This document shows positions 13,743-17,009 of a stretch of DNA of 17,009 bases, one piece after another. The position numbers were made by a program, and so were the translations under genes. How positions within the stretch are numbered: the stretch's first letter is position 1; each line of letters opens with the position of its first letter. The DNA comes from VRUE01 sp035266685 (GTDB lineage: Bacteria > Actinomycetota > Thermoleophilia > Solirubrobacterales > 70-9), in assembly GCA_035266685.1 (NCBI GenBank), contig DATFMX010000057.1, forward strand, positions 1-17,009. The letters are read 5' to 3'. A model generated the notes under the pieces. That model was not told the origin of the DNA. It saw only the letters and a program-made list of their open reading frames with translations, and did no database searches.

Positions 13743-16289
13743 CTACTCGTACTGCAGCGAGTCGAGCACGTTCAGCCGCGAAGCCCGGCGGGCCGGCGGG
13801 ATCGCCGCCAGCACGCCGAGGACGGCAGCGAAGACCAGCAGCGCGATCAGCGAGCCGATCGGGTAGGAAAGGGTGAAGCCTTCGTCCTTCAGCGGCTGGG
13901 AGATCAGCGCCGCGAAGACCACGCCGAGGGCCATGCCGAGGATCGCGCCGATCAGCGCCGTGATCACCGCCTCGTAGCGGATCATCGTCCGCACCTGGCG
14001 GCGCGACATGCCGATCGCCCGCAGCATGCCGAGCTCCCGCCTGCGTTCGTGGATTGAGAGCGCCAGCGTGTTGGCGATACCGAAGAGCGAGATCACGATC
14101 GCCAGGATCAGCAGCGCGTAGAAGAGGTTGACGAGCTGGTCGACCTGTTCTTCGCGGGTTTCCTTCAGTTCCTGCTGGTTGAGCACTTCGGCGGTCGGGA
14201 AGGCCCGTTCGGCGCCGGCGGTGAGCGCGGCCTGCACTTTTTCCGCATCGGCCCCGGGCTTGACGATCACGAAATCGATCGTGTCCTGGGTCTGATCGAA
14301 GGCGCGCGTCATCACCGCCTGAGTGATCAGCACGCTGCCGAAGACCCCGAGCTTGGAGTCGAACTCGCCGGCGACCCGGAAGACCGGTTCGGCTCCGGTC
14401 TGGCTGAGCAGCTTGAAGCGGTCGCCGGGCGTGAGGCCGTAGTCGGAGGCGAAGGAGTCGGAGACGACGGCTTCGCCATCGCCGAGCCCGCGAAGAGTCG
14501 CCGGGCCCCCTCGCTTCCATTCGATCTCGACCGCGTCGCCGATGTCGGAGCTGGGCGCCGTGACTCTTGCCTTCGCCCCCTGCCCGAGCCCGGCTTCGGT
14601 CGAGCGGATCGTCGCTACCAACTTCACCCCCGGGACCTCGCGCGCCGTGGCCGCCGCCCCGGCCGGGATCGGCGAGAAACCGTCGGTGTTCTGGATCACC
14701 AGGCCGCCGTCGAAGTTTTCGTCGATCACCTGCGCGACCGAGCTCTTCAGGCCGGCGGCGAAGACGGTGACGAAGGTGACCAGGGCGAGGCCGATCATCA
14801 ACGCCGCCGCGGTAACCGCGGTGCGGCTCGGGTTGCGCTGCGAGTTCTCACGCGCGAGGCGGCCGGTGAGGCGGCGGATCCGTTCCAGCGGCCAGCCGGC
14901 GACGGTCGCCAGCGGCGGCACGAGGCGCGGGCTGAAGAGCGAGACGCCGAGCACGATCGCGACCGCGCCGGCGCCCATCAGCCCGGCCGCGGCGCCGGCG
15001 CCGGCGCCGCCGAAGAGGCCGATCAGGACCATCACCAGGCCCACCAGGCCGAGCCCGACCGAGAGCACCGCGTAGATCAGCCGGCGGCGACGGCTGGCCG
15101 GGGGGGTGAAGGACTGCAGCGCCGCGATCGGCGGCACTCGGGTCGAGCGCAGCGCCGGCACCATCGAGGAGATCGCCGTGATCACGACGCCGACCAGCAG
15201 CGAGACGACGATCGTGCGCGTTTCCATCACCAGCGAGGTCGTCGGTAGGTCGACTTCGAAGGCCTTGAGCAGGCCGTTGAGCAGGATCGCCATCACGTAG
15301 CCGCCGCCGATCCCGACGATCGCGCCGAGCAGTCCGATCGCGAGCGCCTCGAACAGCACCGAGAGCAGGATCTGTGGCCGCGAGGCGCCGAGCGTGCGCA
15401 ACATGCCGAACTCGGCGACCCGTTGGGCGACCGTGATCGAGAAGGTGTTGAAGATCAGGAAGGCGCCGACGAAGACTGCGATGAAGCCGAAGACGAGCAG
15501 GATCGTCTGCAGGAAGCCGAGGTTGTCGCGGATTTCTTCCGAGCCTCGATCGGCGCTTTCCTTCGCCGTCTCAACCCGCGCCGAGGCCGGCATGACGCGC
15601 TCGATCCGCCGTTTGAGCGCCTCGGCGGAGACTCCGTCGCGGGCCGCGACCGAGATCTGATCGAAGCGGCCGCGCTTGTGGGTGAGCCGCTGCGCGACCG
15701 GCAGCGTCACCTGGGCGGTGCTGGCGCCGCCGAACGAGGCGTCGCCGAGATGGGTGAAGCCGACCAGGCGGAAGGAGCGGGCGCTGCCCTGGCCGATCAG
15801 CCTGATCCTTTCCCCGAGCTCGATCCCAGAGCCTTCCGCCGCAGCCTCGTCGAGAGAGGCTTCGGTCGGGCCGCGCGGCGGGTGGCCGTCGACGTAGGTC
15901 AGTGACTCGAGGCCGTCGGGCAACCGCGCCGAAATGAACTTGGGGGCGAATTTGTTGCCGATCTTCTCGCCTTCTGAATCGAAGAAGCCGCCGGGCGTGA
16001 AGATCGTCCCGGCGGCGATGCGGACGCCGGCTACCCGCTTTACCTTGGGCAGCAGCGAGGCCGGGATCGTCGGGATTTCGCCGTTTTCCTGTTCGACCGG
16101 GTTCTTCGCGCTGACGACGACGCTGGTCCCCTTCAGCGAGTCGCTGAAGATTTCGTCGAAGGCGGCGAAGATCGTGTCGGTGAGGACGTAGGAACCGGCA
16201 ATGAAGGCGACCCCGATCACCACCGCGAAGGTCGTACCCAGCGCCCTCGCCTTGCGCGCCCAGAGGCTCTTGATCGCGAGCCCGGTCAA
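13743..16289 (-). CDS. ABC transporter permease, FtsX/MacB family, duplicated
   Basis: An 848-residue permease built from two FtsX-type halves. Half one has an N-terminal helix (about 18-37), a large extracytoplasmic MacB_PCD-like domain (about 40-255) and three helices (about 262-285, 307-340, 360-380). Two linker helices (about 405-450) follow. Half two then repeats the plan, with a helix near 492-513, an extracytoplasmic domain and three C-terminal helices. The paired cytosolic motifs EFGMLRTLGASR and ELGMLRAIGMSR contact the ATPase. The start is TTG 16289, four bases after the ATPase stop; LTGLAIKSLWARKARALG matches the usual start of this family and no Met candidate follows nearby. With the ATPase it should form a mechanotransmission-type exporter or lipoprotein/peptide transporter rather than a classical importer. 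Confidence 0.92.
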   Translation of the reverse strand: MTGLAIKSLWARKARALGTTFAVVIGVAFIAGSYVLTDTIFAAFDEIFSDSLKGTSVVVSAKNPVEQENGEIPTIPASLLPKVKRVAGVRIAAGTIFTPGGFFDSEGEKIGNKFAPKFISARLPDGLESLTYVDGHPPRGPTEASLDEAAAEGSGIELGERIRLIGQGSARSFRLVGFTHLGDASFGGASTAQVTLPVAQRLTHKRGRFDQISVAARDGVSAEALKRRIERVMPASARVETAKESADRGSEEIRDNLGFLQTILLVFGFIAVFVGAFLIFNTFSITVAQRVAEFGMLRTLGASRPQILLSVLFEALAIGLLGAIVGIGGGYVMAILLNGLLKAFEVDLPTTSLVMETRTIVVSLLVGVVITAISSMVPALRSTRVPPIAALQSFTPPASRRRRLIYAVLSVGLGLVGLVMVLIGLFGGAGAGAAAGLMGAGAVAIVLGVSLFSPRLVPPLATVAGWPLERIRRLTGRLARENSQRNPSRTAVTAAALMIGLALVTFVTVFAAGLKSSVAQVIDENFDGGLVIQNTDGFSPIPAGAAATAREVPGVKLVATIRSTEAGLGQGAKARVTAPSSDIGDAVEIEWKRGGPATLRGLGDGEAVVSDSFASDYGLTPGDRFKLLSQTGAEPVFRVAGEFDSKLGVFGSVLITQAVMTRAFDQTQDTIDFVIVKPGADAEKVQAALTAGAERAFPTAEVLNQQELKETREEQVDQLVNLFYALLILAIVISLFGIANTLALSIHERRRELGMLRAIGMSRRQVRTMIRYEAVITALIGAILGMALGVVFAALISQPLKDEGFTLSYPIGSLIALLVFAAVLGVLAAIPPARRASRLNVLDSLQYE

Positions 16290-16293
16290 GCGG

Positions 16294-17004
<711 letters not shown>

Positions 17005-17009
17005 GACAT

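Noticed and set aside
13690..14520. N-terminal extension that would make the P450 723 residues long
   Set aside because: The extra residues are an out-of-frame reading of the permease gene. GGAGG and P450 homology both begin at ATG 13689.

Overview
The window is a GC-rich, densely packed chromosomal segment. Coding strands switch often and there are no rRNA or tRNA genes, insertion sequences or CRISPR arrays. Gene content and style suggest an actinobacterium, most likely of the Thermoleophilia (Solirubrobacterales-like). The pointers are a TopA of archaeal type coupled to tmk, a B12-dependent NrdJ, many probable leaderless starts, and strong G/C preference at third codon positions. The lineage is an inference and was not tested by a search.

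Layout. 1-2646 (minus): topA overlaps tmk by 4 bp, and the tmk frame is broken by an in-frame TAG at 53-55. 2725-3657 (plus): a GalE-like NAD-dependent sugar epimerase, divergent from topA. 3731-4477 (plus): a precorrin-2 dehydrogenase (siroheme pathway) with an unusual N-terminal cysteine cluster. 4572-5063 (minus): a MarR regulator. It is divergent from a yceI plus FMN-reductase operon (5181-6289, plus), and the short spacer holds two back-to-back promoters and a palindrome. 6313-7497 (minus): a PAQR/hemolysin III membrane protein followed by a small four-helix membrane protein. 7634-11611 (plus): nrdJ, interrupted by a 386-residue intein that carries a two-motif LAGLIDADG endonuclease. 11647-12304 (minus): a two-gene cassette of a 57-residue small protein and a nucleotidyltransferase, resembling toxin-antitoxin pairs. 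12349-17004 (minus): a MacB-type ABC ATPase, its large FtsX-family permease, and a cytochrome P450.

How they work together. TopA, Tmk and NrdJ serve DNA topology and deoxynucleotide supply. The MarR/YceI/FMN-reductase block looks like a locally regulated redox or lipid/quinone stress unit. The ABC ATPase and permease form one exporter, and the P450 may be co-transcribed with them. Two observations deserve most attention. One is the nrdJ intein at the redox cysteine, together with a sharply recoded AT-rich codon run at the second active-site motif (NPCSE), which may be a footprint of past homing. The other is a near-perfect 18-bp inverted repeat whose outer ends coincide exactly with the stop codons of two convergent genes.
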